This document shows, in pieces, positions 37,033 through 46,359 of a stretch of DNA of 64,000 nucleotides. Source of the DNA: Liquorilactobacillus oeni DSM 19972. Its GTDB lineage: Bacteria; Bacillota; Bacilli; Lactobacillales; Lactobacillaceae. Position 1 is the stretch's first letter. Each line of letters starts with the position of its first letter. Position numbers and translations under genes: made by a program. A model generated the notes under the pieces. The model worked only from the letters and a program-made list of their open reading frames with translations. It was not told where the DNA came from and made no database searches. The stretch spans positions 62,001-126,000 of the forward strand of contig NZ_AZEH01000025.1 of NCBI RefSeq assembly GCF_001436275.1, given 5' to 3'.

Positions 37033-38415
37033 CTATCCGATAATAACCCTTTCTACAGGATACTTATAATCAAGTTGCTGTTCTTTTTTCGAAACAAACA
37101 ACAGCAGCATATAAAGCATTCCTACTCTCCCCACAAACATCAAAATGATAATTACAAGTTTTCCTGTAATACTTAACGATTCCGTAATTCCTAAAGAAAG
37201 ACCGGTTGTTCCAAAGGCAGAAGCTACCTCAAAGATTAATGCATTCAAGGACTGTTTCTCCGTTGCAGAAAGTACTAAAACTGCAAGGCCACACAATAAG
37301 AGTGACAGGTTGACTACCACAACTGCTTTTTGGATATCATCACGTCCAATTCTCCGCCCGAAAATATTAACATCTCGTCTTCCACGAATAAAAGCGAATA
37401 GATAGAGTAATAAAATCCCGATAGTAGTTGTCCGGACCCCTCCGCCTACTGAACTAGGACTTGCTCCGATAAACATCAGTAAGGAAAAAATCAAAAGGGT
37501 AACTGGACGAAAGTTGCTCAAAGAATCAAGCTGCAATCCTGCATTACGAGTTGAAGCGCTGTAGAACAGGGCAGTCATAATTTTTTCGCTTAACGGCCTG
37601 TCAGCAAAGTGGCCTTGCAATTCTGCTAAAAAGATAATGACAGCTCCTGCAATAAAAAAAATACCTGCAAAAAAGACAGCCAGTTTAACGAAAAGAGAAA
37701 AATGAAATTGTCCTCTTCCCTTGAATCGATATTTAAATACAAACCATTCACGCAGCTCAGCAAGAACCGGAAATCCGATTCCGCCTATGATAATCAATAT
37801 AATTACGAAAAGCAAAAATACGTAATCATGCCGAAAGGGTCCCAAAGAACTGCCGGTCACATCAAATCCGGCGTTGGTAACCGCCGTAATCGCAGTATAA
37901 AAGCCTTCAAAAAGCGCATTTTCAAGATTATTCATACCATTTTTAAGATAAAAATATACTGAAAAAGCCGCTCCGAAAAAGACTTGCAATACCATCATTA
38001 ACCCAAAAACTGAATAAACCAAACGAACTGTGCCGCTTATCCAAGGCTGGTTCATATCAACCTGTATCAACTGGCGCTGATGCAGTGAAATCCGGCGTTT
38101 AGTAAAAATCATCCCAACTGTTGCCAGCATCGTGACGCCCAGGCCACCGATTTGAAAAAGGATTTCCAACAAAATAATTCCATAGTTGTTATAGACTTCG
38201 TTAATAGGAACAGTTGTTAATCCGGTAACACTAATTGTTGAAACTGCCATAAAAAAAGTATCCAGAAGCGATGAATCCGCTCCTGGATTACGGAAAAAAG
38301 GAAGATTCAACAGACCAAAAGTTATCACTATTAGTCCTAGATAAGCTAGTACGATCATTTGGATGGGTGTTGTGTTTTCACGGATCTTCAACCAAACATG
38401 GCTTAATTTTTCCAT
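37033..38415 (-). CDS. ktrB: Ktr/Trk-type potassium uptake channel subunit
   Basis: A 460-residue membrane protein of the TrkH/KtrB/NtpJ family that moves K+ with Na+ or down its gradient. The four selectivity-filter segments are visible: STISVTGLTTV, AVTNAGFDVTG, SASTRNAGLQ and SAFGTTGLSLG. Ten membrane segments are expected. The regulatory RCK partner KtrA is not adjacent and may be elsewhere. The ATG has AAAGGAAG upstream. The next gene upstream (38445) is only 29 bp away on the same strand, so both may share a transcript. Confidence 0.93.
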   Translation of the reverse strand: MEKLSHVWLKIRENTTPIQMIVLAYLGLIVITFGLLNLPFFRNPGADSSLLDTFFMAVSTISVTGLTTVPINEVYNNYGIILLEILFQIGGLGVTMLATVGMIFTKRRISLHQRQLIQVDMNQPWISGTVRLVYSVFGLMMVLQVFFGAAFSVYFYLKNGMNNLENALFEGFYTAITAVTNAGFDVTGSSLGPFRHDYVFLLFVIILIIIGGIGFPVLAELREWFVFKYRFKGRGQFHFSLFVKLAVFFAGIFFIAGAVIIFLAELQGHFADRPLSEKIMTALFYSASTRNAGLQLDSLSNFRPVTLLIFSLLMFIGASPSSVGGGVRTTTIGILLLYLFAFIRGRRDVNIFGRRIGRDDIQKAVVVVNLSLLLCGLAVLVLSATEKQSLNALIFEVASAFGTTGLSLGITESLSITGKLVIIILMFVGRVGMLYMLLLFVSKKEQQLDYKYPVERVIIG

Positions 38416-38444
38416 TAAAGCAAAACTTCCTTTTTCCTGTTATA

Positions 38445-38699
38445 TTAATCAGCAAATTTTAATTTTGAATAACTGATTACAACTTTTTGTTTTAACTCTA
38501 AAGCTGTACTTGACTGACTGTATTCATCGTCAAAATCTATAATCGCAGAGTTCCTAAGTTGTTTTTTGACGATTCCCTTAAAGTGATGACGATTAAAGAC
38601 GAAAGAAACGTGCATATCTTTTCTAAATGGTTCGCCGATTTTACTAACCTCGATAATCTGTTTATCTCTAGCTCCCCTGTTCTTTGGTGTCTCACTCAT
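38445..38699 (-). CDS. Small DUF2187-like protein
   Basis: An 84-residue protein. The C-terminal part (GIVKKQLRNSAIIDFDDEYSQ, then KVVISYSKLKF) resembles the KOW-like DUF2187 domain, in which the phrase NSVIVD and a final VVxYxxLK are usual. The N-terminus is charged (SETPKNRGARDKQ). AAGGAGG lies 6 nt before the ATG. It precedes ktrB by 29 bp. Family assignment is moderate; function unknown. Confidence 0.75.
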   Translation of the reverse strand: MSETPKNRGARDKQIIEVSKIGEPFRKDMHVSFVFNRHHFKGIVKKQLRNSAIIDFDDEYSQSSTALELKQKVVISYSKLKFAD

Positions 38700-38856
38700 A
38701 AGTTTTCCTCCTTAAAAAGCTGCCTCAACACAAAAACTATACTGTACCTTTATTCAGAAAATGCCGACAGAACTCTAATCCCTGCCGGCAGACTACACGT
38801 TAATTATAACGCTAATTGCTCTTTTATACTAACTAAACTGCGGCTACTTCTTATGA

Positions 38857-39948
38857 TTAACGCAGCTTCAAATCAAATGTGCTCCATGGCTGCACCTTGT
38901 TCAAAAGGAAAAGATCTTCCGGTGCAATTCTGGCAACCAGGTTTCGCCGACCATCATTTGGAAAATCTCTAAGTGCAATTTGAAGTTCCCCATTATACTG
39001 GCCATAATTCTGATTAACGAGTAAAATATCGCCCCTCTTTATCATCTCTGCGTTATTTTGAGCTTTAATTGGCGTCGCAGCATACTTTGTCCGGGTGTTA
39101 AGATCCCGTATCAAGTATTCTGACTGATCTCCGCGATAAAGATGCAGATTTTCAAGTACAGCTTGTTTTTCTACTATGGAAATTCCTGTAACAAGCTCAA
39201 CATGTAATTGCGGCTGGATAGCAAAGAAGGCAGCTGCACCTGCTTTTAATTCAGACTCGCTGGCAAATGCATTTCCAATCAAAATATCATCAATAAACCC
39301 AAAAGATTTAAGGTGCTCTATCTGTAATTCAATTGCTTTAAAACGATCTTCTTCCAAGGTTGGCAATCCGTCTTGCAAAGCCCAAGGACCGATTTTAGCA
39401 GAAGCTGAACTGACAAATGCAGCTGTGTGTAAGGAATACTTCTTAAATTGCGCTGAACATTCCGTAAAAAACTTTTCTCCCAACCCAGTGTAACGCTGCG
39501 GATAAAAATTATGACAGCCTAGTAAATTTAATCTATCAGGAGAATAAGACATTATATTCTCTAAATAGTTGGTTCCTGAACTCATGTTTATTTCAATTTT
39601 CAAGCCATACGGATTTCTTGTCATCAAAGCTTCTTCAAGCCCTGTAAACCCCAAATCCAGTCGAATACCGTCAACTCCTAAGTTGTGGAAAAACGATAAA
39701 TCTGTATAACTGATTCCAAGCTGTCTAAATAACTTAGGATTAATGTCGATTAAAGTTTGAAATCCCAATTTTTTTGCATAGCTGATCATCTTCTCAAAGT
39801 TGTCAATTACCGCTTCCTGCTCGCCTTTAACCTCAAGCAAAGAAGTAAAAAGACGTTTATATCCTAAAGTATGTGCTTTTTCCAGATAAGCAAAAATTTC
39901 CTCAGTTTGCGCGCGTTCCGGGTAAACTGAAATTCCAAGACATCCCAT
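38857..39948 (-). CDS. MupG/DUF871-family TIM-barrel protein, probable 6-phospho-N-acetylmuramidase
   Basis: A 363-residue protein of the DUF871 family. It begins GCLGISVYPERAQTEEIFAYLEKAHTLGYKRLFTSLLE, a TIM-barrel start, with FQTLIDINPKLF and DGIRLDLGF, and a small C-terminal barrel (NNAEMIKRGDILLVNQNYGQYNGELQI). The S. aureus member MupG cleaves MurNAc-6-phosphate-GlcNAc during cell wall recycling, and most family genes sit beside a MurNAc PTS. Here no PTS, murQ or murR is adjacent, so the substrate is uncertain. The ATG at 39948 is preceded by AAGGGTGG (spacing 8); a GTG four codons upstream is the alternative. Confidence 0.85.
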   Translation of the reverse strand: MGCLGISVYPERAQTEEIFAYLEKAHTLGYKRLFTSLLEVKGEQEAVIDNFEKMISYAKKLGFQTLIDINPKLFRQLGISYTDLSFFHNLGVDGIRLDLGFTGLEEALMTRNPYGLKIEINMSSGTNYLENIMSYSPDRLNLLGCHNFYPQRYTGLGEKFFTECSAQFKKYSLHTAAFVSSASAKIGPWALQDGLPTLEEDRFKAIELQIEHLKSFGFIDDILIGNAFASESELKAGAAAFFAIQPQLHVELVTGISIVEKQAVLENLHLYRGDQSEYLIRDLNTRTKYAATPIKAQNNAEMIKRGDILLVNQNYGQYNGELQIALRDFPNDGRRNLVARIAPEDLFLLNKVQPWSTFDLKLR

Positions 39949-40125
39949 AATACTAACCACCCTTTTATAAAATAACTATTTCTTCTTTATTTTAACAAAA
40001 TCTGCTGGATACGAGTGCGTTTCCTGAAAAATTAGTTTTTAATATCGTGTTTGCCGCTACAAAAAATGGTAACGTTTTACTTTTTCTTTTAGTTCTGATA
40101 CACTTATTTTGTTAATAAATGAAAT

Positions 40126-40267
40126 ATACAAGCTGGGGTGCCTTTTGGCTGAGAATTACCCATGGACCTGATCTGGACAATACCAGCGTAGGGAGCTTAA
40201 ATTGGTTAATGTCTTTTGTGATCAATAGTAAGCTGCCAGCATACTCATGGAGTATGGTGGTTTTTTT
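40126..40267 (+). promoter_or_regulatory. TPP riboswitch with terminator upstream of ykoE
   Basis: The THI-box core is plain: GGGGTGCC, GGCTGAGA, ACCC, GACCTGATCTGG and ATACCAGCGTAGGGA (40134-40195). A terminator follows: 40236-40245 pairs with 40251-40260 (one mismatch) and seven T. Thiamine diphosphate binding should favour termination and shut off ykoEDC. Confidence 0.95.
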
Positions 40268-40314
40268 ATTCCGCATCCTTCTTTGTCTATTTCAAAAAAA
40301 GGAGAGATTTTATT

Positions 40315-40875
40315 ATGCAAACTGTTGATAGAAATAAAAAAAGCTGGTCACTTCGAGACGTTATTTTTCTAGCTATTATCGCAATCTTTTTTGGAATCAT
40401 TTACCAAGTTTGGAGCTATGCATACTATGGGCTTGCTGCAACTCCATTAAAACCCTATGCCAATGATTTAACTCTCGGAGTTTGGATCATGGCAGGGCCG
40501 CTTGCAGGCATCTTATTGCAAAAAGCCGGAGCAACTGTTGTTGGAGAACTGCTTGCAGCAGCTGTTGAAATGCTGCTTTTTTCAAGCTGGGGTGCTTCAA
40601 CCTTACTTTCAGGATTTATTCAAGGAATCGGCAATGAACTCGGTTTTGCTGCTACCGGCTACAAAAATTGGGGAAGGACAGGGCTTCTTCTTTCCACAAT
40701 CGGGGCTACAATCATTACATTTATCTGGGACTGGTTCCAAAGTGGTTACAGTGAGTATAATTTTGGTTTGCTGGCGACTCTTTTGATTATTCGTTTTATT
40801 TCGATCGGTTTTTTCGCAGGAATCCTTGTATACTGGATAAAACAGTTAGTTGAAAAAACGGGGCTGATCAAATAA
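40315..40875 (+). CDS. ykoE: YkoE, ECF S component for a thiamine precursor
   Basis: A 186-residue membrane protein with about five hydrophobic segments. It starts SWSLRDVIFLAIIAIFFGIIYQVWSYAYYG, the YkoE family N-terminus. YkoE is the substrate-binding subunit of the YkoEDC transporter for hydroxymethylpyrimidine or thiamine. It is the first gene after the TPP riboswitch, AAAGGAGAG precedes the ATG, and its stop directly abuts the ykoD start (40876). Confidence 0.9.
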   Translation: MQTVDRNKKSWSLRDVIFLAIIAIFFGIIYQVWSYAYYGLAATPLKPYANDLTLGVWIMAGPLAGILLQKAGATVVGELLAAAVEMLLFSSWGASTLLSGFIQGIGNELGFAATGYKNWGRTGLLLSTIGATIITFIWDWFQSGYSEYNFGLLATLLIIRFISIGFFAGILVYWIKQLVEKTGLIK

Positions 40876-42297
40876 ATGGCTCAACTGGAAATTACTGATT
40901 TAAACTTTACCTATTCAAACCAGCAAGCTCTTCTATTTAACAATTTTAATTTTTCTTTGAAAGCTGGCAGCTTCAATCTTTTAGTCGGCCCCTCAGGAAG
41001 TGGGAAGTCTACCCTCTTTAAGCTGATGTCTGGTCTTTACCCGCAATATGGCGGCCAAAAAACAAACGGAGCAGTTTTACTGAATGGTCAAGATGTAAGT
41101 GAAGTCGTCCCCTTTGAACGTGCGCGTCATATTGCTCTTCTTTTTCAAAATCCGAGTAGACAATTTGCCATGCAGACTGTTGAAGAACAGCTTATCTTTG
41201 CACTAGAAAATTTACGGATACCAATCCAAGAAATTCCTCGGAGAATTACTGCAGTTTTAACTCAATTAAAACTTGCTTCTTTTAGAAAGAGAAAATTACT
41301 AACTCTTTCGGGAGGAGAACAGCAGCGGGTTGCACTTGCAACTGTACTGGCAATGGACAGTGATATCATCTTGTTAGACGAACCATTTGCTAATGTGGAT
41401 AATGCAAACAGAACTGCTTTATTGCATGAATTAAAGTTATTACAGCAACAGCAACATAAAACAATTATGATTTCAGATCATGAAACAACAGGTTATATTG
41501 ATAGAGCTGATCATGTATATCAGCTCAAAACACCGACTTCCAGTTTAAAGGAGTTGTCACTCAATATTTTGAAGGCACAGCCTCCAAAGACCTTCGTTCA
41601 TACTGATCCAGCTATTATTAAAAGAAACGATAAGTTATCTTGGAAGAAATTATCACTAGCGGCCGGTAAAAAACAATTACTCGTAAAAAATAATTTTTCG
41701 CTTCAAGAAGGTACGCTGGGGCTGCTTTCAGGCGACAACGGCGTGGGCAAGTCGACATTATTTGCTGCTCTTTGCCATCAAAAACGATATACAGGTACTG
41801 TTTATTACCAAGGGAAAGCTTCTGAGAAGGTTCGTTTGCGCAAGTGGGCTAAAATCGTTGCAAATGTCTTTCAAAACAGTACTGATCAATTTGTTAAAAT
41901 TCATGTGAATGAGGAAATCCAACTTTCACAGAAAAATTCGCTGCATCCTGAATACTGGAACCCTTCGAGAATTAAAAATGCCACTGAAAAGCTGCAGCTG
42001 CTGCAGCTAAAAGAACAGGTCTGCTATCAGCTTTCTGGCGGCCAGCAAAAAAAATTGCAGGTACTATCCATATTGATCATGAGCCAGCCGATCATGCTTT
42101 TGGACGAACCATTTGCCGGCCTTGATCCGCAGTCTTTACATGAAATACTGCTTTTGATAAAAGAGACTGTCACAGCACTGCATCTGAGCGTGCTTGTAAT
42201 TTCGCACCAGCGGATCGGCGTTACCAGCTTCATGGATTATGAAGTTCACTTGGAAAATAAAATTTTGCAGCTTACGGGTGATCATAATGAAAGCTAA
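40876..42297 (+). CDS. ykoD: YkoD, ECF transporter double ATPase
   Basis: A 473-residue protein with two fused ABC ATPase domains that power the YkoEDC transporter. First domain: Walker A GPSGSGKST (about 37), signature LSGGEQQR, Walker B IILLDEPFANVD. Second domain: Walker A GDNGVGKST (about 289), signature LSGGQQKK, Walker B IMLLDEPFAGLD. It starts immediately after ykoE and overlaps ykoC by 11 nt, so translation is likely coupled. Confidence 0.93.
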   Translation: MAQLEITDLNFTYSNQQALLFNNFNFSLKAGSFNLLVGPSGSGKSTLFKLMSGLYPQYGGQKTNGAVLLNGQDVSEVVPFERARHIALLFQNPSRQFAMQTVEEQLIFALENLRIPIQEIPRRITAVLTQLKLASFRKRKLLTLSGGEQQRVALATVLAMDSDIILLDEPFANVDNANRTALLHELKLLQQQQHKTIMISDHETTGYIDRADHVYQLKTPTSSLKELSLNILKAQPPKTFVHTDPAIIKRNDKLSWKKLSLAAGKKQLLVKNNFSLQEGTLGLLSGDNGVGKSTLFAALCHQKRYTGTVYYQGKASEKVRLRKWAKIVANVFQNSTDQFVKIHVNEEIQLSQKNSLHPEYWNPSRIKNATEKLQLLQLKEQVCYQLSGGQQKKLQVLSILIMSQPIMLLDEPFAGLDPQSLHEILLLIKETVTALHLSVLVISHQRIGVTSFMDYEVHLENKILQLTGDHNES

Positions 42298-42964
42298 ACA
42301 AAAAATAAATCCTGCAGTTTTATCTATCATTATGCTTGGAATCGGCCTTCAGATCGCTTTTTCCCAGAGCGTAATTTTAAATTTGATTGTGACTTTAGTC
42401 AGCCTTGCTTATCTTATCTATTGCAGGGTATCTCTCAAAGTTTTGTTTTTTACTCTCCTAGTTGCCCTTCCACTAGCATTCGGCAGCTGGTGGTCTTTTT
42501 TAGTATTTGGAACTGGTGATCGTCTCCACAATGCCTGGATTTATGGTACACGTGTCTATTCTTATCTCACTTTAGGTGCTGCCATTACTTTAACAGTACC
42601 CGTAAAAGAACTTTTGTTGAGTCTTTCATTGCACCTCAAGCTTTCGCCAACTTTTGTATACGGTCTGTTAGCCGCTTTTAATCTTTTTGAACGAATCAGA
42701 TTTCAATTTAAGCATATTCAGTATTCAGCACAGATGCGCGGAAAAACTTACTATCCCTGGCAACCGGCGCTTTATCTAAGAATCATTATCGTGGCCCTCA
42801 ACTGGTCAGGTGATTTGGCAGAAGCGATGACTTCGCAAGGCTTTTCTGAAGGTTATGAGCGAACCATGACATTTAACGATCGGCTGCCATTTTGGCAGTG
42901 GGTTCTTTGTCTGACTCTTATTTTAGCCTACTTTTGGGCTGCTTTTATTCTTCGGCCTTGGTAA
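42287..42964 (+). CDS. ykoC: YkoC, ECF transporter transmembrane (T) component
   Basis: A 225-residue membrane protein of the EcfT/CbiQ type. The two short coupling motifs are visible as YSAQMRGKTY and EAMTSQGFSEG (canonical Ala-x-x-x-Arg-Gly forms, the second with Gln in place of Arg). About five membrane segments. The ATG at 42287 follows GGTGAT and overlaps the ykoD stop; an earlier in-frame ATG lies deep in ykoD without a ribosome site. Together with YkoE and YkoD it forms a dedicated thiamine or HMP importer. Confidence 0.88.
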   Translation: MKAKQKINPAVLSIIMLGIGLQIAFSQSVILNLIVTLVSLAYLIYCRVSLKVLFFTLLVALPLAFGSWWSFLVFGTGDRLHNAWIYGTRVYSYLTLGAAITLTVPVKELLLSLSLHLKLSPTFVYGLLAAFNLFERIRFQFKHIQYSAQMRGKTYYPWQPALYLRIIIVALNWSGDLAEAMTSQGFSEGYERTMTFNDRLPFWQWVLCLTLILAYFWAAFILRPW

Positions 42965-43010
42965 TTAGCTATCAAATATTTTTCAGTTATGTTTTTCTAG
43001 TAAGGAAGAA

Positions 43011-43324
43011 GTGTGCCTATAATTGTTAGATTTTGGGCATTAACTACGAAAATTATGAACATAGTCTGAATTTGACTATGAGTAATTCGTGAGTAAGCGG
43101 AAAAGACTGTCTATTGAAACACGCTAATATTGCAACTGCAAGAAAGTACAAAAAAGGAGCTGGGTCAAAAGTGAAATTTTAGCCTAGTTCCTCTACTTTT
43201 TCCGGATAAATGTGTTCCATAAGTCAAAATTTTCCGTCTAACCTCGAATTACTCATAGCAAATTACTCGCTATGTTCGTAATTTCTTGTTAGTACTCAAA
43301 TTTTACCGACTTATGTCACACTCT
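43011..43324. repeat. Compound intergenic repeat, copies 9a and 9b head to head
   Basis: Left half (43011-43130) is the CAATAG subtype in direct orientation, somewhat decayed. A central hairpin, AGGAGCTGGGTCAAAA with TTTTAGCCTAGTTCCT (43156-43191), joins an inverted half of the CATAAGTC subtype: CATAAGTC (43218-43225) pairs with GACTTATG (43308-43315). Lies between convergent ykoC and the MetE-like gene. Confidence 0.85.
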
Positions 43325-43400
43325 CCTCCCTGTTTTAATATGGGTACATTGCCTTTTTCTTTTATTCTAATTATATTTTTCTAAAGACAATAGGATCTTA

Positions 43401-44531
43401 TTAACCCCAAATTTCCTGTGCTGTTTCAAGTACAAGTTTGATTTTTGCCCATTGCTGGTCTTCGGTCAGCTTATTGCCCTCTTCTGTAGAAGCAAAACCG
43501 CATTGTGTACTCAATGCCAGATTTTCCAGAGGAATATATTTTGCTGCTTCTTTTATGCGGTCTATTAATACTTGTTTTTTTTCAAGCTTTGGATGCTTGC
43601 TGGTAACCAGGCCTAAGACAACCTCTTTTCCCTCTTGAACGGCAGTCAGCGGAGCAAAATCTCCTGAGCGATCATCATCGAACTCAAGGTAAAAGGCAGC
43701 CACATTTTCTTTTGCAAACAGATAGTCTGCAACTGGCGCATAACCGCCTGATGCAGCCCATGTTGAATGGTAGTTGCCCCGACAGACGTGGGTACTCAAA
43801 CGCAGATCAGCAGGCAGATCTGTTAACGCCGCATTATTTAGTTCCAAGTAAAGTTTTTGCAAGCTTTCACGGTCGAAATCAGCATCAATTCTTTTTGCCC
43901 AGTAGTTATTGTCAACTATCATTCCCCAAGTACAATCATCAAGTTTAACATCGCGGCAGCCCAAGTCATACAGCGCCAATATCAAGTCACGATATGCCTT
44001 GCCAATATCTGCTATTAAGCTTTGTGTATCCGGATAATATTCTTTCAAAGCTTTTCTGTTTTTTTCTCCGCGTACTAACTCTGCGTACAGCTGAGCCGGT
44101 GCTGGAATACTTTGCCGTGCGGTGATCTCACTATCAGCAGCTACAAGACTTTGAAGAAATTCAAATGCCTTAACATCTGGATGCTGCGGGTTAAAAGTTA
44201 TCTTTCCTTCTACCTGCGCAGAATCAGCCCGAGTTTCTTCATCATGAAAAAAGTATCCATGATCAGGAACAATATGTTTAACTCCGTTAAAACCCCAAAA
44301 AGTATCTAGGTGCCAGTAACTGCGTCTAAATTCTCCGTCTGTAACAACTTTCAATCCTGCATCTTTTTCTTTTTTTACTAAATTGCGAATTGATTCATCT
44401 TCAATTTTATGCAGTTTATCAAGCTGAATTTTACCTGCGGCAAAATCTTCACGGGTTTTTTTTAAGGCTGCCGGTCGTAAAAAACTGCCTACAATATCAT
44501 AATGAAGTTTAGTTTTTAATAAATTTACCAT
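43401..44531 (-). CDS. MetE C-terminal-like methyltransferase (YxjG/YxjH family)
   Basis: A 376-residue protein equal to the catalytic half of cobalamin-independent methionine synthase. The zinc and substrate residues are seen as STHVCRGNYHS, FYLEFDDDRSGDF and LALSTQCGFAS (His, Cys, Glu, Cys). Members lacking the N-terminal half take a methyl group from donors other than polyglutamyl folate, or use methylated selenium or sulfur compounds, to form methionine. AAGGAAGG precedes the ATG. The Met-specific T-box upstream supports a methionine role. Confidence 0.9.
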   Translation of the reverse strand: MVNLLKTKLHYDIVGSFLRPAALKKTREDFAAGKIQLDKLHKIEDESIRNLVKKEKDAGLKVVTDGEFRRSYWHLDTFWGFNGVKHIVPDHGYFFHDEETRADSAQVEGKITFNPQHPDVKAFEFLQSLVAADSEITARQSIPAPAQLYAELVRGEKNRKALKEYYPDTQSLIADIGKAYRDLILALYDLGCRDVKLDDCTWGMIVDNNYWAKRIDADFDRESLQKLYLELNNAALTDLPADLRLSTHVCRGNYHSTWAASGGYAPVADYLFAKENVAAFYLEFDDDRSGDFAPLTAVQEGKEVVLGLVTSKHPKLEKKQVLIDRIKEAAKYIPLENLALSTQCGFASTEEGNKLTEDQQWAKIKLVLETAQEIWG

Positions 44532-44637
44532 AATTTAAACCTTCCTTTTTTGTAAAATTTTAAACTAACTAACAAATTTAGCATTGCTAAAACTGCGTAC
44601 CACTTTCGCTTTTTGAATCACTCCCTTTAAATACAAA

Positions 44638-44890
44638 ACAAAAAAGCCCCTTATCGGCCACTAATGACCAATAAGGGGCGAAGTCACTCGCGTTACCACC
44701 CTTTTTTACACCGGAAATTCCAATGCCTCAACGGTACAATAATACCCGGGAAGTTAACGATTCCTGCCGAACACTCGGCTTTCACCCAGTGTTTCTTTTT
44801 CAAAGCTCATCTTCATTATTAAGACCAATACCCGTTTGCACTATTTGTAGGTTCTCTTTGAAAGGCCTCAATAACTACTCTTCTTCTCAT
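44638..44890 (-). promoter_or_regulatory. T-box leader, methionine specifier (AUG)
   Basis: Minus strand. The T-box GGGTGGTAACGCG lies at 44689-44701 and the terminator (GCCCC...GGGGC, 44646-44679, then T6) follows. Stem I base TTTCAAAG pairs with CTTTGAAA; the codon just before it in the specifier loop is ATG (44808-44810) followed by A. Uncharged tRNA-Met should induce the MetE-like gene. Confidence 0.93.
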
Positions 44891-44960
44891 AAGTTAAATG
44901 ATTTATTGAATTATGTTAATGATATATTAATACGAATATATTACTGTGTCAATTCAAAAT

Positions 44961-46292
44961 TTAAAAGAGATCAGTAAAAAATTCCTTAACAGCACGTCCC
45001 ATAATAACAAAAATGTTTGCCTTTTCTATTTTTTTTGTATTAGTTGCAGTCAGTTTTAATGCTGTATCTCCATTTAAATATGTGAGCGGCTGCTGTTTTG
45101 TCTGCAGTGAAATCGTACCGATTTTTTTGTTCTTGTTTAACGGTGCTTCAATCCCGCCGTTCTTATATAACTTTTTATTGCCTGTCAAAGTGGCTTTAAG
45201 ATTTGAAGTTGACAAGTCTTTTTTCAGCCATACATTAGTTGCATTTTTTGTGACTGCTTTAACTTTCAACTTTTTACCATGATAAACCGGCAATTGATTT
45301 GCATTCTTAAAACTTTCATGTGCTTTAAGTGTTGTGTAAGTAAAGTTGTTATACACATATGACATCAGCTTTTGAGTTTGGACAAACCGTGAAAGATCTG
45401 TATCCCCGTTGTGCGGTGCACCTAACACAACTGTAATGATTCGGCGGCCATTTTTATTAACGGTAGCCGTAAAGTCCGCCCCAGCAGAATCAGACGTACC
45501 GGTTTTAAGGCCATCCACTGGCAAATCACTGTAAGCTTTAGCCAACCCTTTTAACATCCAATTCCAATTTTCCATCTCTGTTTCACTAGTCCCATTGTTG
45601 AACTTCATACGTGCAATACTAGTAGTTTTCAATATTTCAGGATAGTCAGCAAGAAGTTTTTGTGATACAAGTGCCATTGACTTTGCTGACATCTTATTTT
45701 CAGCATTTTCAGGTGCGTTCGGATACTTTCCATTTCCAATTTCATTATTGCCTAACCCAGAAACAGTGTAGATCTCAGCATCTTTAATTCCCCAACTCTT
45801 AAGTAAAGCACGCATCTTATCCACAAAAGCAACTTGTGACCCAGAAACGGCGTTGGCCAAAGTCATTACTGCACCATTGGCAGAATAGATTAAACTTGCT
45901 TGATACAGCTGCCTAACCGTATATGTATTTTCCTTTTTAAGAGGAACATTTGATAATGTTGTATTCTGACTAACCGCATATGAAGTATCGTCAACCGGGA
46001 CTTTCTTATCCCATGAAAGTTTGCCTTGTTTAATAGCCTGCAGTACTAAATAAATCGAAATCAGCTTAGACATTGAAGCGATCGGCAATGCTTGATTTTC
46101 ATTTTTCCCATAAATAATTTGTCCGCTTTTGGCATCAACTGCAATAGCTGCCTTGGTATCTAACTGCAGATCTCCTGCATTTGCTGTATCAGCATGCACA
46201 TTTACAGCACCGATAGATCCAACCAAAGTTGCCGAAACTGTGGCTGTAGCCACTAAACCCAGCAAGAATTTTTTTATCTTTTTCAATAACAT
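44961..46292 (-). CDS. dacA: D-alanyl-D-alanine carboxypeptidase (PBP5/DacA type)
   Basis: A 443-residue exported serine peptidase that trims the terminal D-Ala of peptidoglycan stem peptides. Signal peptide at residues 1-35 (FLLGLVATATVSATLVGSIGA, likely cut after VHA). Active-site triad: SMSK (about 74), SAN (about 138), KTGT (about 260). The C-terminal beta domain ends in a short amphipathic helix (KANIFVIMGRAVKEFFTDLF) that would hold it at the membrane. The ATG at 46292 is preceded by AAGGGAAAG. It follows a two-component system on the same strand by 67 bp, so it may be in its operon. Confidence 0.93.
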   Translation of the reverse strand: MLLKKIKKFLLGLVATATVSATLVGSIGAVNVHADTANAGDLQLDTKAAIAVDAKSGQIIYGKNENQALPIASMSKLISIYLVLQAIKQGKLSWDKKVPVDDTSYAVSQNTTLSNVPLKKENTYTVRQLYQASLIYSANGAVMTLANAVSGSQVAFVDKMRALLKSWGIKDAEIYTVSGLGNNEIGNGKYPNAPENAENKMSAKSMALVSQKLLADYPEILKTTSIARMKFNNGTSETEMENWNWMLKGLAKAYSDLPVDGLKTGTSDSAGADFTATVNKNGRRIITVVLGAPHNGDTDLSRFVQTQKLMSYVYNNFTYTTLKAHESFKNANQLPVYHGKKLKVKAVTKNATNVWLKKDLSTSNLKATLTGNKKLYKNGGIEAPLNKNKKIGTISLQTKQQPLTYLNGDTALKLTATNTKKIEKANIFVIMGRAVKEFFTDLF

Positions 46293-46359
46293 TTTTCTCT
46301 TTCCCTTCAAAATTTCACATCTATTATAGAATAGCGAAAAAAAACTAGCCTGACAATGA

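Noticed and set aside
40119-40328. 69-codon open frame before ykoE
   Set aside because: It reads through the TPP riboswitch and its terminator and has no ribosome site.
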